Source: JAZSMJ01 sp045535815 (GTDB lineage: Bacteria > Bacillota > Clostridia > Oscillospirales > CAG-272). From it: DNA of 64,000 nt. The first letter of the stretch is position 1, and each line of letters opens with the position of its first letter. The stretch lies in the NCBI GenBank assembly GCA_045535815.1, contig JAZSMJ010000068.1:6373-70372 (forward strand), given 5' to 3'. Positions 50,373 through 59,695 of this stretch are shown in pieces. The translations under genes were made by a program, and so were the position numbers. The notes under the pieces are model-generated. The model made no database searches. It saw only the letters and a program-made list of their open reading frames with translations, and was not told the origin of the DNA.

Positions 50373-52265
50373 TCAGAATTTTTCAAACGTTTCGATCTGC
50401 TTGAGGGCCATTTCGATAAAGTCTGCCTTGGACATAACGCCCTTATCGACACCGCCTCTCTGACGTACCGCAACCGTGCCGTCAGCAACCTCTTTTTCAC
50501 CGATAACGAGCATATAAGGTACCTTCTGAAGCTGTGCTTCTCTTATCTTATAGCCGATCTTTTCGTTTCTTGCATCAAGCTCAACTCTCATGCCGTTCTT
50601 TTCAAGCTCTTTCTTGAACTCTTCTGCATATGCAACGTGATCGTTTCCGATGGGAAGAAGCTTGATCTGAGTGGGAGCCATCCAGAGAGGAAGTGCGCCT
50701 GCATATTTTTCGATAAGAAGCGCAAGCGTTCTCTCGTAGCATCCGAGGGAGGTTCTGTGGATAATGTAAGGAGTAGCGGCCTGGTTATTGCTGTCAGTAT
50801 ACTCCATACCGAACTTCTTTGCGAGAAGCATATCTATCTGTATGGTAATAAGGGTATCTTCCTTACCGTAAACGTTCTTTATCTGGATATCGAGCTTAGG
50901 TCCGTAGAATGCCGCCTCGTCTATACCTATCTTATAGTCGATGCCGAGCTTGTCAAGAAGCTCACCCATTATGCGCTGAGCCTCATCCCACTGCTCCGCA
51001 GTTCCTTCGTACTTAGCAGTGTTGTTGGGATCCCACTGAGAGAATCTGAAGGATGCGTCCTCGTAAAGTCCGAGAGTCTTGAGCATATAAACCGCAAGGT
51101 CAAGACAGCCCTTGAATTCCTCCTCGAGCTGATCGGGAGTAAGGATTAGATGTCCTTCGGATATTGTAAACTGACGCACTCTTATAAGACCGTGCATCTC
51201 GCCCGAATCCTCGTTACGGAAGAGGGTTGACGTTTCGCCAAGTCTCATGGGGAGATCTCTGTACGAACGCTTTTTGTTTAAGAATACCTGATACTGGAAG
51301 GGGCAGGTCATAGGTCTTAATGCAAAGCATTCCTTGGTTTCATCGTTGGGATCTCCGAGAACGAACATTCCGTCAAGGTAGTGATCCCAGTGACCGGAGA
51401 TCTTATAAAGGTCAGACTTTGCCATAAGAGGAGTCTTTGTCAGAAGATAACCTCTTCTCTGTTCCTCGTCCTCAACGAATCTCTGAAGTATCTGTATAGT
51501 TCTTGCGCCCTTGGGGAGCATTATCGGCAGACCCTGACCGATAACGTCAACGGTCGTGAAGTATTCGAGCTCACGTCCGAGCTTGTTGTGGTCTCTCTTT
51601 CTTGCCTCAGCAACCTGCTCAAGATAAGCGTTCAGCTCGTCCTTCTTGGGGAATGCAGTACCGTATACTCTCTGAAGGACTTTATTGTTCGAGTTTCCTT
51701 CCCAGTAAGCGCCCGTGCACTGCGTAAGCTTGAATGCCTTAACCGCACCGGTAGAGAAGAGGTGCGGGCCTGCGCACAGATCAACGAAGTCGCCCTGGCG
51801 GTAGAAGGAGATATCGTCTCCCTCGGGAATTCTGTCTATAAGAAGAACCTTGTAGGGCTCGTTCTTTTCTTCCATAAGCTTTTTAGCTTCATCTCTCGGA
51901 AGGGTAAATCTTTCGATCTTAAGGTCTTCCTTTACTATCTTAGCCATCTCACCCTCTATCTTTTCAAGGATATCGGGGGAGAAGGCGGTATCGCTGTCGA
52001 TATCGTAATAGAATCCGTTGTCAACGGACGGACCTATAGTCAGCTTTGCATCGGGGTAAAGGCGCTTGACTGCCTGCGCAAGAATATGGGATGCGGTATG
52101 CCAGAAAACCTTTTTGCCTTCTGCGTCTTCAAATGTCAGAGGCTTAACGGTATCGTTATCACCTATCTCGCAGGTGAGAGCAACTGTAGCTCCGTTTACC
52201 TCGGCAGCGATAACGGCACGGCTCATAAGGCCGGCATCTTTAAGAAATTCGTAAGCTGTTTTCAT
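50373..52265 (-). CDS. thrS: Threonyl-tRNA synthetase
   Basis: 630 residues. Editing domain with HTASHILAQAVKRLYP and later DLCAGPHLFSTG; class II core with motif 2 region FALRPMTCPFQYQVF, FRNEDSGEMHGLIRVRQF and motif 3 HRTSLGCYERTLALLIEKY; a C-terminal anticodon-binding domain. The very N-terminal TGS domain is short or diverged compared with E. coli. Expression is controlled by the T-box leader upstream. Confidence 0.96.
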   Translation of the reverse strand: MKTAYEFLKDAGLMSRAVIAAEVNGATVALTCEIGDNDTVKPLTFEDAEGKKVFWHTASHILAQAVKRLYPDAKLTIGPSVDNGFYYDIDSDTAFSPDILEKIEGEMAKIVKEDLKIERFTLPRDEAKKLMEEKNEPYKVLLIDRIPEGDDISFYRQGDFVDLCAGPHLFSTGAVKAFKLTQCTGAYWEGNSNNKVLQRVYGTAFPKKDELNAYLEQVAEARKRDHNKLGRELEYFTTVDVIGQGLPIMLPKGARTIQILQRFVEDEEQRRGYLLTKTPLMAKSDLYKISGHWDHYLDGMFVLGDPNDETKECFALRPMTCPFQYQVFLNKKRSYRDLPMRLGETSTLFRNEDSGEMHGLIRVRQFTISEGHLILTPDQLEEEFKGCLDLAVYMLKTLGLYEDASFRFSQWDPNNTAKYEGTAEQWDEAQRIMGELLDKLGIDYKIGIDEAAFYGPKLDIQIKNVYGKEDTLITIQIDMLLAKKFGMEYTDSNNQAATPYIIHRTSLGCYERTLALLIEKYAGALPLWMAPTQIKLLPIGNDHVAYAEEFKKELEKNGMRVELDARNEKIGYKIREAQLQKVPYMLVIGEKEVADGTVAVRQRGGVDKGVMSKADFIEMALKQIETFEKF

Positions 52266-52327
52266 AAATAAACCTCCATTTTCCGCAATATGCGGTATAT
52301 CTAAAATTATTTTTTTTCAACAAAAAA

Positions 52328-52600
52328 CGGCAGACCGAAAAGGTCTGCCGGGGTGTGGATTCATAGTTATCCGCACGGTTCCACCCGAGAGTTTAACTCA
52401 TTTAAGAACATATTAACGTAGGATACCGGTGGTACCTCTTACGGTTTTACGGCGGAGCTTTCAGCCTGCAGACTCCGTTCTCTGTGCGTAAAATAATCGC
52501 AAAAGACATGTCCTGTATCCGGGCACTTCCTTGACAAAAGGGACTTTTTGTGATAGACTGATAAAGTTAAATATCACGAAAAAAAGCCTTTCTATGCCTT
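52328..52600 (-). promoter_or_regulatory. Threonine T-box riboswitch leader
   Basis: Stem I is closed by GGATAC (52520-52515) and GTATCC (52426-52421). The specifier ACC (52430-52428) lies one purine before that 3' strand. The T-box GGTGGAACCGTGCGG is at 52385-52371. The terminator CGGCAGACC-loop-GGTCTGCCG (52350-52328) ends in a T-run. Uncharged tRNA-Thr pairs its anticodon GGU with ACC and its UCCA end with TGGA, preventing termination. This fills the whole 418-base gap between thrS and the next gene together with its promoter. Confidence 0.9.
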
Positions 52601-52606
52601 TTAATG

Positions 52607-52635
52607 AGTATAGCACAGACTTTTTCGGATGTCAA
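52607..52635 (-). promoter_or_regulatory. Promoter of the T-box-thrS unit
   Basis: TTGACA (52635-52630), 17 bases, TATACT (52612-52607) on the minus strand. Confidence 0.8.
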
Positions 52636-52683
52636 GCATTTTTTGATTTAATTTTTTTGGCAAAGCGGTAAAGAACGTATATC

Positions 52684-53625
52684 ATGGACAGTATTTTGGA
52701 TAAATTTGAATTTGACGAAAAGAACATAAAAAATTCCGATTACACACGCAGTATCCTATCGGAAGCGGTGCGGTGCGGTGTTATATCCCAAGCTGAAATG
52801 CAAACGGTGAGAAACGGCATGAGTGAGCTTTTCGGCGAGATAATGAAGGGATATGACAAATATATCGGCATCAGACCCGATGCAGATATATTTTCGGGTC
52901 AGCTTTTTATATTTGACGTGTATCTTCGTTCACTTGATTCGCATATGGAAGCAGTGAAGGCACTCATTTCAAGACCCTTGCAGGATATCAGAGCCGAAGG
53001 AGTAAAACTGCTCAAAAAGACTGTCGCTGAGACTATGGCGCTATTGGTTAAGGCAAGGCAGACGAGGCTGCCCATCGACTGCAGAGTATATTCACAAACG
53101 CTTGAATGCACTCTGAAAAACGCACTCAGACAGTACGATACAGAATACTTTCCGCAGATGATATGCGAAGGTGCGGAGTATCCCATATATTCTCCTCCGT
53201 ACGGTCTTAGGGGCATCTTTTATCTCAGAGCGTACGTGCTGGGTCTGATAGTTGAAAATGAGTTCTGTATGTCCTACGGTAAGGATGAGCTCGCTTCGCT
53301 CTACAGCTCTCTCTGTTCAATGCGAGGAGTAGCGGAGGATGAGTTTGCGGATAATATATACTCCGCAGTTTATGCAAACGCACTGCTTTGCGAATATCTG
53401 AAAAAGGATCCCCTCAGTATAACGGCATACGACTGTCACGTTATTGAAAATCTTCTGGGGCATATGAGCGAGAGCGAGGAGAAGGCAATACTTCAAAGGG
53501 CAGCAGATCTTTTGCCCTGCAGCAAGCTGCCGTACAGCCTGCGCAGTCATTCAAAAATGCTCCCGGGTATGCTGAAGGCGGTAAGACATAAGCGGCTTAA
53601 TAAATATCTGGTAATTACGGAATGA
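52684..53625 (+). CDS. Uncharacterised helical protein (DUF6179-like)
   Basis: 313 residues, no signal peptide or membrane helix, mostly alpha-helical. It opens with SILSEAVRCGVISQAEMQTV and contains TRLPIDCRVYSQTLECTLKNAL and LLPCSKLPYSLRSHSKMLPGML. The overall pattern recalls DUF6179 proteins of Clostridia, but I am not certain. No catalytic motif is evident. The ribosome site is weak. It is followed at 28 bases by an acetyltransferase-like gene and then rqcH, all on the plus strand. Confidence 0.7.
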   Translation: MDSILDKFEFDEKNIKNSDYTRSILSEAVRCGVISQAEMQTVRNGMSELFGEIMKGYDKYIGIRPDADIFSGQLFIFDVYLRSLDSHMEAVKALISRPLQDIRAEGVKLLKKTVAETMALLVKARQTRLPIDCRVYSQTLECTLKNALRQYDTEYFPQMICEGAEYPIYSPPYGLRGIFYLRAYVLGLIVENEFCMSYGKDELASLYSSLCSMRGVAEDEFADNIYSAVYANALLCEYLKKDPLSITAYDCHVIENLLGHMSESEEKAILQRAADLLPCSKLPYSLRSHSKMLPGMLKAVRHKRLNKYLVITE

Positions 53626-53653
53626 TAAACTTCATATTTATTGGAGAAAGTAT

Positions 53654-54346
53654 ATGATACGTATTGATGACGAAAGCCCGATGACAGAGCAAAAATACAA
53701 CCTCGTTATCCCTATTGACGTTATTTGCTATAAGGACGGAAGAGAGGAGATATTCGTCTATCCTTCATTTAAAAATACTGCCGAAATGCTTGAGAGGGAT
53801 CATTCGGGTGCTCTTATATCAGAGGAGACGATAGAGCTTATCCATTCGCAGATAAAGGATAAGGTAAGAGAATACGGATATGAGGCGGATGAGCAAACAC
53901 GTAAGAATACGCTTCACGTTTATTCGGTGCCCGATATATCCGAGCTTGAGGCAGATGAGCTTTATTGCGAGCTTATACAGGAGAATACCGTTTCTGCGCA
54001 GGAGATCAGCGGCATAGAGGATATGGAAAATCTGACAGACCTTCCGATAGATACGGATATTGCCTTCGTTACAGTAGAGGACGGTAAGATAGTTTCCGTG
54101 GCAACCTTAAATCCGCACGAGGACGGAGATATAATGCCCGAGATAACCGCCACCACCGCACAGGGCTATGAGGGCAGGGGGTACGGAACGTCAAACGTAT
54201 GTGCTCTTGCGCTTTGGCTTATTTCAAACGGAATGGGCGGCTCGTACACCTGCGAGAGTGACAATCCTTCATCTGAAAGGATCGCCTTAAAGGCAGGCTT
54301 TACACACGATGCAGACGCATATTATTACGTCTGCTATGAGATTTGA
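53654..54346 (+). CDS. GNAT-family acetyltransferase-like protein
   Basis: 230 residues. The C-terminal part (about 130-230) looks like a GNAT/FR47 fold: DIAFVTVEDGKIVSVATLN as the central strands, then ITATTAQGYEGRGYGTSNV in the acetyl-CoA loop (QGYEGRGYG corresponds to Q/RxxGxG/A), and SERIALKAGFTHDADAYYY at the end. The N-terminal 120 residues are acidic and of unknown fold. Substrate unknown. Confidence 0.78.
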   Translation: MIRIDDESPMTEQKYNLVIPIDVICYKDGREEIFVYPSFKNTAEMLERDHSGALISEETIELIHSQIKDKVREYGYEADEQTRKNTLHVYSVPDISELEADELYCELIQENTVSAQEISGIEDMENLTDLPIDTDIAFVTVEDGKIVSVATLNPHEDGDIMPEITATTAQGYEGRGYGTSNVCALALWLISNGMGGSYTCESDNPSSERIALKAGFTHDADAYYYVCYEI

Positions 54347-54366
54347 TTTTGATCGGAGAATAGAAA

Positions 54367-56097
54367 ATGGCATTTGACGCCGGCATGGTTGCCGCAGTTG
54401 CAAACGAACTCAGAATAAAGCTGACCGGAGCAAGAGTCGAAAAGGTACAGCAGCCCGAAAAGGATGAAATAGTGCTTGTTATGCACAGCGGCAGAGAGAA
54501 TTACAGGCTCTGCCTTTCGGCAGGTGTCGGAAGCGCAAGAGTAAATCTGACGGCTGTGCAAAAGGAAAATCCGCAGTCTGCACCTATGTTCTGTATGCTT
54601 TTGAGAAAGCATCTGACAGGGTCTAGGCTGCAGAATATTACTCAGCTCGGATTTGAGAGAGTGCTTGAATTTGAATTTGAAGGCTATGACGAGATGGGAT
54701 TTATCTCCAAAAGATATATCATAGCCGAGATAATGGGCAAGTGCAGTAATATCATATTTACAAATGAAGAAAAAAAGGTGCTCGGAGCTGTCAAGACGGT
54801 TGATTTCACCACCAGCCGTCTGAGACAGGTGCTTCCGGGTATGATATACGAAATGCCTCCGTCTCAGGAGGGCAAGACAGACCCCTTGAGTATGGAACGG
54901 GACGAGTTTTATTCTCTTTTTGAGAAAAAGGGATTTGACGCTCCCGCAGATAAATTTATACTTAATAATTTTATAGGAATATCTCCGCTTATATCCCGTG
55001 AGATAGCATATCTTGCAGGTGATGAGATAAGTGCACAGTCGCTGTGGAATGCCTTTTCAGCCGTTTGCGACGTTATAAGGAATGCAGACTTTACACCAAT
55101 ACTTATTAAAGATGAAAGCGGAAAGCCGTTTGAATACAGCTTTATGCCTATAAAGCAGTACGGTATTTCTGCCGATACGGAGGATACCGGATCCTTCGGT
55201 GCGCTGATAGACGGATATTTCGCAAAGCGTGAAAAGATAGAACGTATAAAGCAGCGCTCGTCCGATATAATGAAGCTCCTTACAAATGCAGAGGCACATC
55301 TGAGAAGGAAGATAGCTGCTCAGGAAAACGATATCAAGGCGAGTGAGGAGAAGGAGGTATATAAGCGAAACGGCGACCTTATAACGGCTAATATGTATAT
55401 GCTGTCAAGAGGTATGACCAGCGCTGAGCTTGTAGATTATTCAGACGAGAATATGCCAACCGTGACCGTCACGCTTGATTCAAGGCTCACACCTGCGCAG
55501 AACGCACAGCGTTATTACAAATACTATAACAAAGCAAAGGCGGCGCAGATCGAGGTTGCAAAGCAGCTTGAGATATCAAAGTCAGAGCTTGAGTATATAT
55601 ACACCGTTTTTGAAGCGCTTGTCAAGGCGGAAAACGAGGCAGACCTTGCCGAGATAAGAGACGAGCTATACCGTTCGGGCTATGCCTCCAAAATGAAGAA
55701 CTATGCCGTAAAAAAGATGAGCGCCTCAAAGCCGCTTGAATTCGTGACCGACGGCGGATACAGAGTTCTGTGCGGTAAGAATAACACGCAGAACGATTAT
55801 ATAACCACAAAGCTTGCAGATAAGAACGACTATTGGTTCCACGTAAAGAATATGCCGGGCTCCCACGTTCTTCTCATCTGTGACGACGAGCCGGGAGAGA
55901 TGGATTTCACCCAGGCGGCAATGATTGCGGCGCGTTATTCAAAGGCGTCTGACGGGGTAAACGTTGCGGTGGACTACACCAAAGCGAGATACGTAAAGAA
56001 GCCGGGAGGCTCAAAGCCGGGATTCGTTATCTATACCACCAACTGGACAGCCTACGTTACCCCGGATGCAAAAGAAGTAGAAAGACTTAAGAAGTAG
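54367..56097 (+). CDS. rqcH: RqcH (NFACT family) ribosome quality-control factor
   Basis: 576 residues. The NFACT-N domain begins with FDAGMVAAVANEL and KVQQPEKDEIVL, followed by a helix-hairpin-helix and a coiled coil (about 290-440) and the C-terminal NFACT-R domain with DYWFHVKNMPGSHVLL, typical of RqcH/Rqc2. It binds split 50S subunits with peptidyl-tRNA and adds alanine tails that mark stalled proteins for degradation. Older names are fibronectin-binding protein FbpA/PavA. Confidence 0.93.
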   Translation: MAFDAGMVAAVANELRIKLTGARVEKVQQPEKDEIVLVMHSGRENYRLCLSAGVGSARVNLTAVQKENPQSAPMFCMLLRKHLTGSRLQNITQLGFERVLEFEFEGYDEMGFISKRYIIAEIMGKCSNIIFTNEEKKVLGAVKTVDFTTSRLRQVLPGMIYEMPPSQEGKTDPLSMERDEFYSLFEKKGFDAPADKFILNNFIGISPLISREIAYLAGDEISAQSLWNAFSAVCDVIRNADFTPILIKDESGKPFEYSFMPIKQYGISADTEDTGSFGALIDGYFAKREKIERIKQRSSDIMKLLTNAEAHLRRKIAAQENDIKASEEKEVYKRNGDLITANMYMLSRGMTSAELVDYSDENMPTVTVTLDSRLTPAQNAQRYYKYYNKAKAAQIEVAKQLEISKSELEYIYTVFEALVKAENEADLAEIRDELYRSGYASKMKNYAVKKMSASKPLEFVTDGGYRVLCGKNNTQNDYITTKLADKNDYWFHVKNMPGSHVLLICDDEPGEMDFTQAAMIAARYSKASDGVNVAVDYTKARYVKKPGGSKPGFVIYTTNWTAYVTPDAKEVERLKK

Positions 56098-56103
56098 CAA
56101 AAT

Positions 56104-56141
56104 AAAAAACAAAACGGACCATCGGTCCGTTTTGTTTTTTT
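56104..56141 (+). terminator. rqcH terminator
   Basis: ACAAAACGGACC-ATC-GGTCCGTTTTGT stem with A and T flanks. Confidence 0.85.
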
Positions 56142-56182
56142 AGAGGTGTTCAGATGTGAAACTGATCGGTATTAAAATGACG

Positions 56183-56422
56183 TCAGCTTTTTTTCTGCTT
56201 TTTTGAAGGTATCTCCCTTGGCGGATGTTTATCGGGGAATTCATACGGAGTCAGCGGGATATTATAAATATCCTCATAGGACTGTGTTTCGTCCTCATCC
56301 TCCGGCATTATTCTTGCAAGCCCCGTGCATTCCGTGCTCGATACCACCGAGCCGCTCATAAGGTCGTTTTCATACGGCTCATGCTTGAATGGATCGGTTA
56401 TTGGAAAATCATCTTTTTTCAT
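56183..56422 (-). CDS. Small acidic hypothetical protein
   Basis: 79 residues, GGAGG site. It is hydrophilic and proline-rich without predicted secondary domains: DDFPITDPFKHEPYEND, then PEDEDETQSYEDIYNIPL and a basic end KKQKKS. I do not recognise a characterised family. It sits after the second EamA gene in the same direction, 72 bases away, where a short hairpin (TCCGATA and TATCGGA) intervenes. Confidence 0.7.
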   Translation of the reverse strand: MKKDDFPITDPFKHEPYENDLMSGSVVSSTECTGLARIMPEDEDETQSYEDIYNIPLTPYEFPDKHPPREIPSKKQKKS

Positions 56423-56494
56423 AAAATAATCGCCTCCGTCCGATATTAGTATTATCGGATAGAGGCGATATATTATAGGTAATTTTTTCTTTTG

Positions 56495-57376
56495 TTATCC
56501 TTTTGATTTTCTCTTAAGGAACGAAAGCTGTGTTTCGGAAATGACGATGGCGATAAATATCATAATGAAGCCTATAGCCAGACGAAGAGTGAATTCCTCG
56601 TCTGCATAAAAAATGAGCGAGAATATTATGCCGAATACCGACTCAAGACTGAGAATAAGCGATGCGGCAGAAGGGGAGGTTCCTTTTTGTCCGACGTTCT
56701 GCAAAAGAAGGCAGAGGGCGGTAGGGAATACCGCAAGATAGAAAAGCCAGGTCCAGCTTGATGCAGAAGCAGAAATACTCCAGCTCTCAGAGCACGCTGA
56801 GAAGATCCACGAAAGCACCGCCGAGGTCGCAAACTGAAGTATGGTTAGTATTACGGGATCGTGGTCACGGCTGAGCTTGGATATTGCTATCATATGTGCA
56901 GCAAAGAAAAATCCGCCGATAAGAGTAAAGCTGTCTCCGAAGCTCATTGTGAATCCGCCCTTGAGCGAAACGAGACCTATACCCGAAAGGCAGATAACTG
57001 CCGCTATGAAGTTGTAGATCGAGGGTCTTACCCTGTTTACTATCCACGCCATAAAGGGCACCATTATGCAGTACGATGCGGTAAGAAATGCATTTTTACC
57101 GGGAGTGGTATCGGTGATACCTATGGTCTGGGTAGCGTATGCTGCAAAAAGGAATACTCCAATAACAACGCCCCTCCACAGATGGCTGACGTCTGTGGTG
57201 CTGAACTTTTTCCAAAAAATAAGTATAAGTATTGCGGAGCCTATTGTGAAACGGACCCCGAGAAGCATAAACGGCGGAAAAACGTCCACCGAGTTTTTCA
57301 TAAGTACGAATGACGTTCCCCAGATAAGTGCGGCGGCAAAAAGAGCGAGCTGGGGTAAAAATTTGATTTTTTTCAT
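56495..57376 (-). CDS. EamA-family transporter
   Basis: 293 residues, ten membrane helices. LALFAAALIWGTSFVLMKN begins the first EamA repeat; PTALCLLLQNVGQKGTSPSAASLILSLESVFGII is the classic end of the second repeat. It follows the DUF523 gene by 24 bases in an operon with two COG0523 GTPases. Substrate unknown; metabolite efflux is usual for this type. Confidence 0.88.
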   Translation of the reverse strand: MKKIKFLPQLALFAAALIWGTSFVLMKNSVDVFPPFMLLGVRFTIGSAILILIFWKKFSTTDVSHLWRGVVIGVFLFAAYATQTIGITDTTPGKNAFLTASYCIMVPFMAWIVNRVRPSIYNFIAAVICLSGIGLVSLKGGFTMSFGDSFTLIGGFFFAAHMIAISKLSRDHDPVILTILQFATSAVLSWIFSACSESWSISASASSWTWLFYLAVFPTALCLLLQNVGQKGTSPSAASLILSLESVFGIIFSLIFYADEEFTLRLAIGFIMIFIAIVISETQLSFLKRKSKG

Positions 57377-57400
57377 AAAGATATTTCCTTGCGATAATAG

Positions 57401-57835
57401 TTAAAGTGAACTTATAATATCCTTTTCCGACTCACCTATAACGGTTATGCCGTTTGAGATAAGCAGAGCTGCGGTTATCCCGTCTCCGACCTTGAGCGAC
57501 CTTGAAAAGCTGCCGTCGTATACCCGTCCTTTTCCGCAGGATGGGCTTTTTTCTTTCAGTATAGCAAGCGTACATCCGTTTTCAAGTGCGATTTCAAGCG
57601 CTTTTTGCGCACCGAGAGAATACTGTGCGGTAACGTCCTTGCCTTCGCTGTTGATTACACGGCTGCCGCATATCTCAGCAGGCGCTCTTGGCGTCTGAAG
57701 ACCGCCGAGTACCTCTGGACAGACGGGTATAAGCTCATGACGCCCCTCGAGTGCGATTATATCCGATTCCGGCTTTGACATGCCGTCATATCGGCAGCGC
57801 TCGCCGAGCAGACAGGCACTTACGAGTATTTTCAT
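57401..57835 (-). CDS. DUF523 family protein
   Basis: 144 residues from the ATG at 57835 with GGAG upstream. ILVSACLLGERCRYDG and ILKEKSPSCGKGRVYDGSF are the two conserved cysteine blocks of DUF523, which suggests a metal or iron-sulfur site. CPEVLGGLQTPRAPAEI is between them. Function is not established. Operon with EamA transporters and COG0523 GTPases suggests a metal-related role. Confidence 0.9.
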   Translation of the reverse strand: MKILVSACLLGERCRYDGMSKPESDIIALEGRHELIPVCPEVLGGLQTPRAPAEICGSRVINSEGKDVTAQYSLGAQKALEIALENGCTLAILKEKSPSCGKGRVYDGSFSRSLKVGDGITAALLISNGITVIGESEKDIISSL

Positions 57836-57854
57836 ATAAGTATCTCCTTGCTTT

Positions 57855-58709
57855 TTAGAGAAGAGCAACTGCTATACCGCATATTATCACTGCGGCGCAA
57901 AGCAGTCTGTATGCAGTATCCTTTTCCTTAAAGAATATCCTTCCGCCTGCTATTACTACCACGGCGCTCGACTGCTTAAGCAGAGCCATCAGCGTTACCA
58001 TGCTTGAGCTCTGAGCACAAGCCTCAAAAAGCGCACGGTCAGCAGCTATCAGCAAAAGGCTCATCAGCCATATTCTTATATCCTTTATAAGCCTTACGAA
58101 GCGTATTTTGCTGTGCGTTATCAAAACGTATACCGACGTAAACAGCAGCAGAAGAAGCATAAACCAGAACTGAAGCTGCTTTGAATTTAGCTGTGACATT
58201 ATTATCTTATCGAGCGTACCCGAGGTCGAATTCATAATGCAGGATATCAGCATAAGAGCTATGCTGATATTTCTTTTCTTTGCGTTATCCTCAGATAAGG
58301 CCTTTTTTCTCGGAAGCTTTAGCATAATAAGACCTGCGCTGACGAGCACGAGACCGATAACCCCGAAAAGCGAGAGCGTTTCGTTTAGAATAAAGACTCC
58401 GAGCAAGGTTGAAAACAAAACTCTCGAAAGGTCTACCACCCCGTACAGGCTGACCGGCAGATGCTTCAAGGCGTGAAAGCTGAGCGCAAACGCACCGAAT
58501 ACGCAAAGGGATTTAAGAACTATAAGTGCGCAGTTTTCTGCATTTGGTATCTGCGCACTCGGTATGTTTGGCAATACCATCAAAAATGATATAAAGGTAT
58601 AGGCAAACAGCACCTCGATTGAAGTGAAATCAAAAAGCGCACGCTTCTTTAACAGCTCGCGTGCGCCCTTTGCTGCACCGTAAAACAGAACAAGAATTAT
58701 CCAAAGCAT
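57855..58709 (-). CDS. EamA-like transporter
   Basis: 284 residues with about ten membrane helices. AKGARELLKKRALFDF near the start and LPVSLYGVVDLSRVLFSTLLGVFILNE at the end of the first repeat identify a DMT carrier. No ribosome site is obvious; the start is 14 bases after the COG0523/DUF1980 gene, so it is probably translated by coupling. Substrate unknown. Confidence 0.83.
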   Translation of the reverse strand: MLWIILVLFYGAAKGARELLKKRALFDFTSIEVLFAYTFISFLMVLPNIPSAQIPNAENCALIVLKSLCVFGAFALSFHALKHLPVSLYGVVDLSRVLFSTLLGVFILNETLSLFGVIGLVLVSAGLIMLKLPRKKALSEDNAKKRNISIALMLISCIMNSTSGTLDKIIMSQLNSKQLQFWFMLLLLLFTSVYVLITHSKIRFVRLIKDIRIWLMSLLLIAADRALFEACAQSSSMVTLMALLKQSSAVVVIAGGRIFFKEKDTAYRLLCAAVIICGIAVALL

Positions 58710-58723
58710 ATTATTTCAAAGGA

Positions 58724-59671
58724 TCAATAGAAGGTTGCAACCGGGTCGTCGGGCTGAGCTGAGAGCTCTATGGAATCAAGATAGAGCACGGGTCCCTTGG
58801 AATTGTAGGCCTTGTGCTTTTCAAGCTTTATCTTTGCTTCAACTATGACCCAGTCGTACGATTTAAAGTTATCTATACCCTTACCCTTGACCGCAAGACC
58901 GCTGTATGCGATATCGTCAACACAGCAGGTCATAATATGTCTGCCGACGAATATGAAATCATCGGGATATTGATCGTTTTTGGCAACAACGCCCTTAAAT
59001 CTGACAGTCTTTCCGTTGTAGCTTTTCATATTGTCTCCAAGATCTCTGTACCAAAGAGCGTAGTCACGGTCCTCGATCTCGATAATCGGAGCGTCTATAT
59101 CAAAGGGCAGAGGGTCCTCGATATCATCATATTCAATTTTTCCGTCAGCGTGCTCGTAAATTATGTCAACTGCCCTCGAAAGTCCTCTGACCAGCTTGTG
59201 AAGCTCCATTACGTCAAATCCGGCAGGAATGCGGTTGAATGCGACAAGGCTTGCGTTCTGGATCTTGTCGACCACAAGGCTTCTCATGTTCGCATTGTAG
59301 TTCATTATGGTTGTTGCATCGGCAAAGAACATCTGCTGATAAACCGGCCATTCCTCGGGAAGTGCGTTATATATAGAGGATAACTGCCACATGCCGTTGT
59401 ATTCAATTATGACTCTTGTTGCATCGCTTCTGCGACGCATCTTAAGAAGAAGTCCGGGAGTCAGAAGATCCTCTGAGTCAACGGTCTCTACAGTAACGCA
59501 GTCCGAAGCGAAGAGGGAAGGATCGTATTCCTCAATGCCTTCCTCACAAACTACGAGAAGCGTTTTTTCTCCTGAATTGAACTTGGGATCCTCAAGAGTT
59601 TCCTGAATAAACTTGGTTTTACCGCATTCAAGAAATCCGGTAAAGAGATATACGGGTATTTCCTGTGTCAT
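58724..59671 (-). CDS. COG0523-like GTPase fused to a YcgQ-type (DUF1980) C-terminal domain
   Basis: 315 residues. The first 190 resemble CobW/COG0523 G proteins, but the P-loop is altered to GFLECGKTKF and the CxCC metal motif of the family is missing. Residues 210-315 match the C-terminal domain of YcgQ/TIGR03943 proteins: MTCCVDDIAYSGLAV, DWVIVEAKIKLEKH and PVLYLDSIELSAQPDDPVATFY. In other Firmicutes YcgQ is a separate membrane protein paired with a YcgR permease near COG0523 proteins. The fusion therefore supports a joint job in zinc or other metal handling. It is 24 bases after the canonical COG0523 gene. Confidence 0.8.
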   Translation of the reverse strand: MTQEIPVYLFTGFLECGKTKFIQETLEDPKFNSGEKTLLVVCEEGIEEYDPSLFASDCVTVETVDSEDLLTPGLLLKMRRRSDATRVIIEYNGMWQLSSIYNALPEEWPVYQQMFFADATTIMNYNANMRSLVVDKIQNASLVAFNRIPAGFDVMELHKLVRGLSRAVDIIYEHADGKIEYDDIEDPLPFDIDAPIIEIEDRDYALWYRDLGDNMKSYNGKTVRFKGVVAKNDQYPDDFIFVGRHIMTCCVDDIAYSGLAVKGKGIDNFKSYDWVIVEAKIKLEKHKAYNSKGPVLYLDSIELSAQPDDPVATFY

Positions 59672-59695
59672 ATTGTGTCACCTGTAAAGCAGTCC

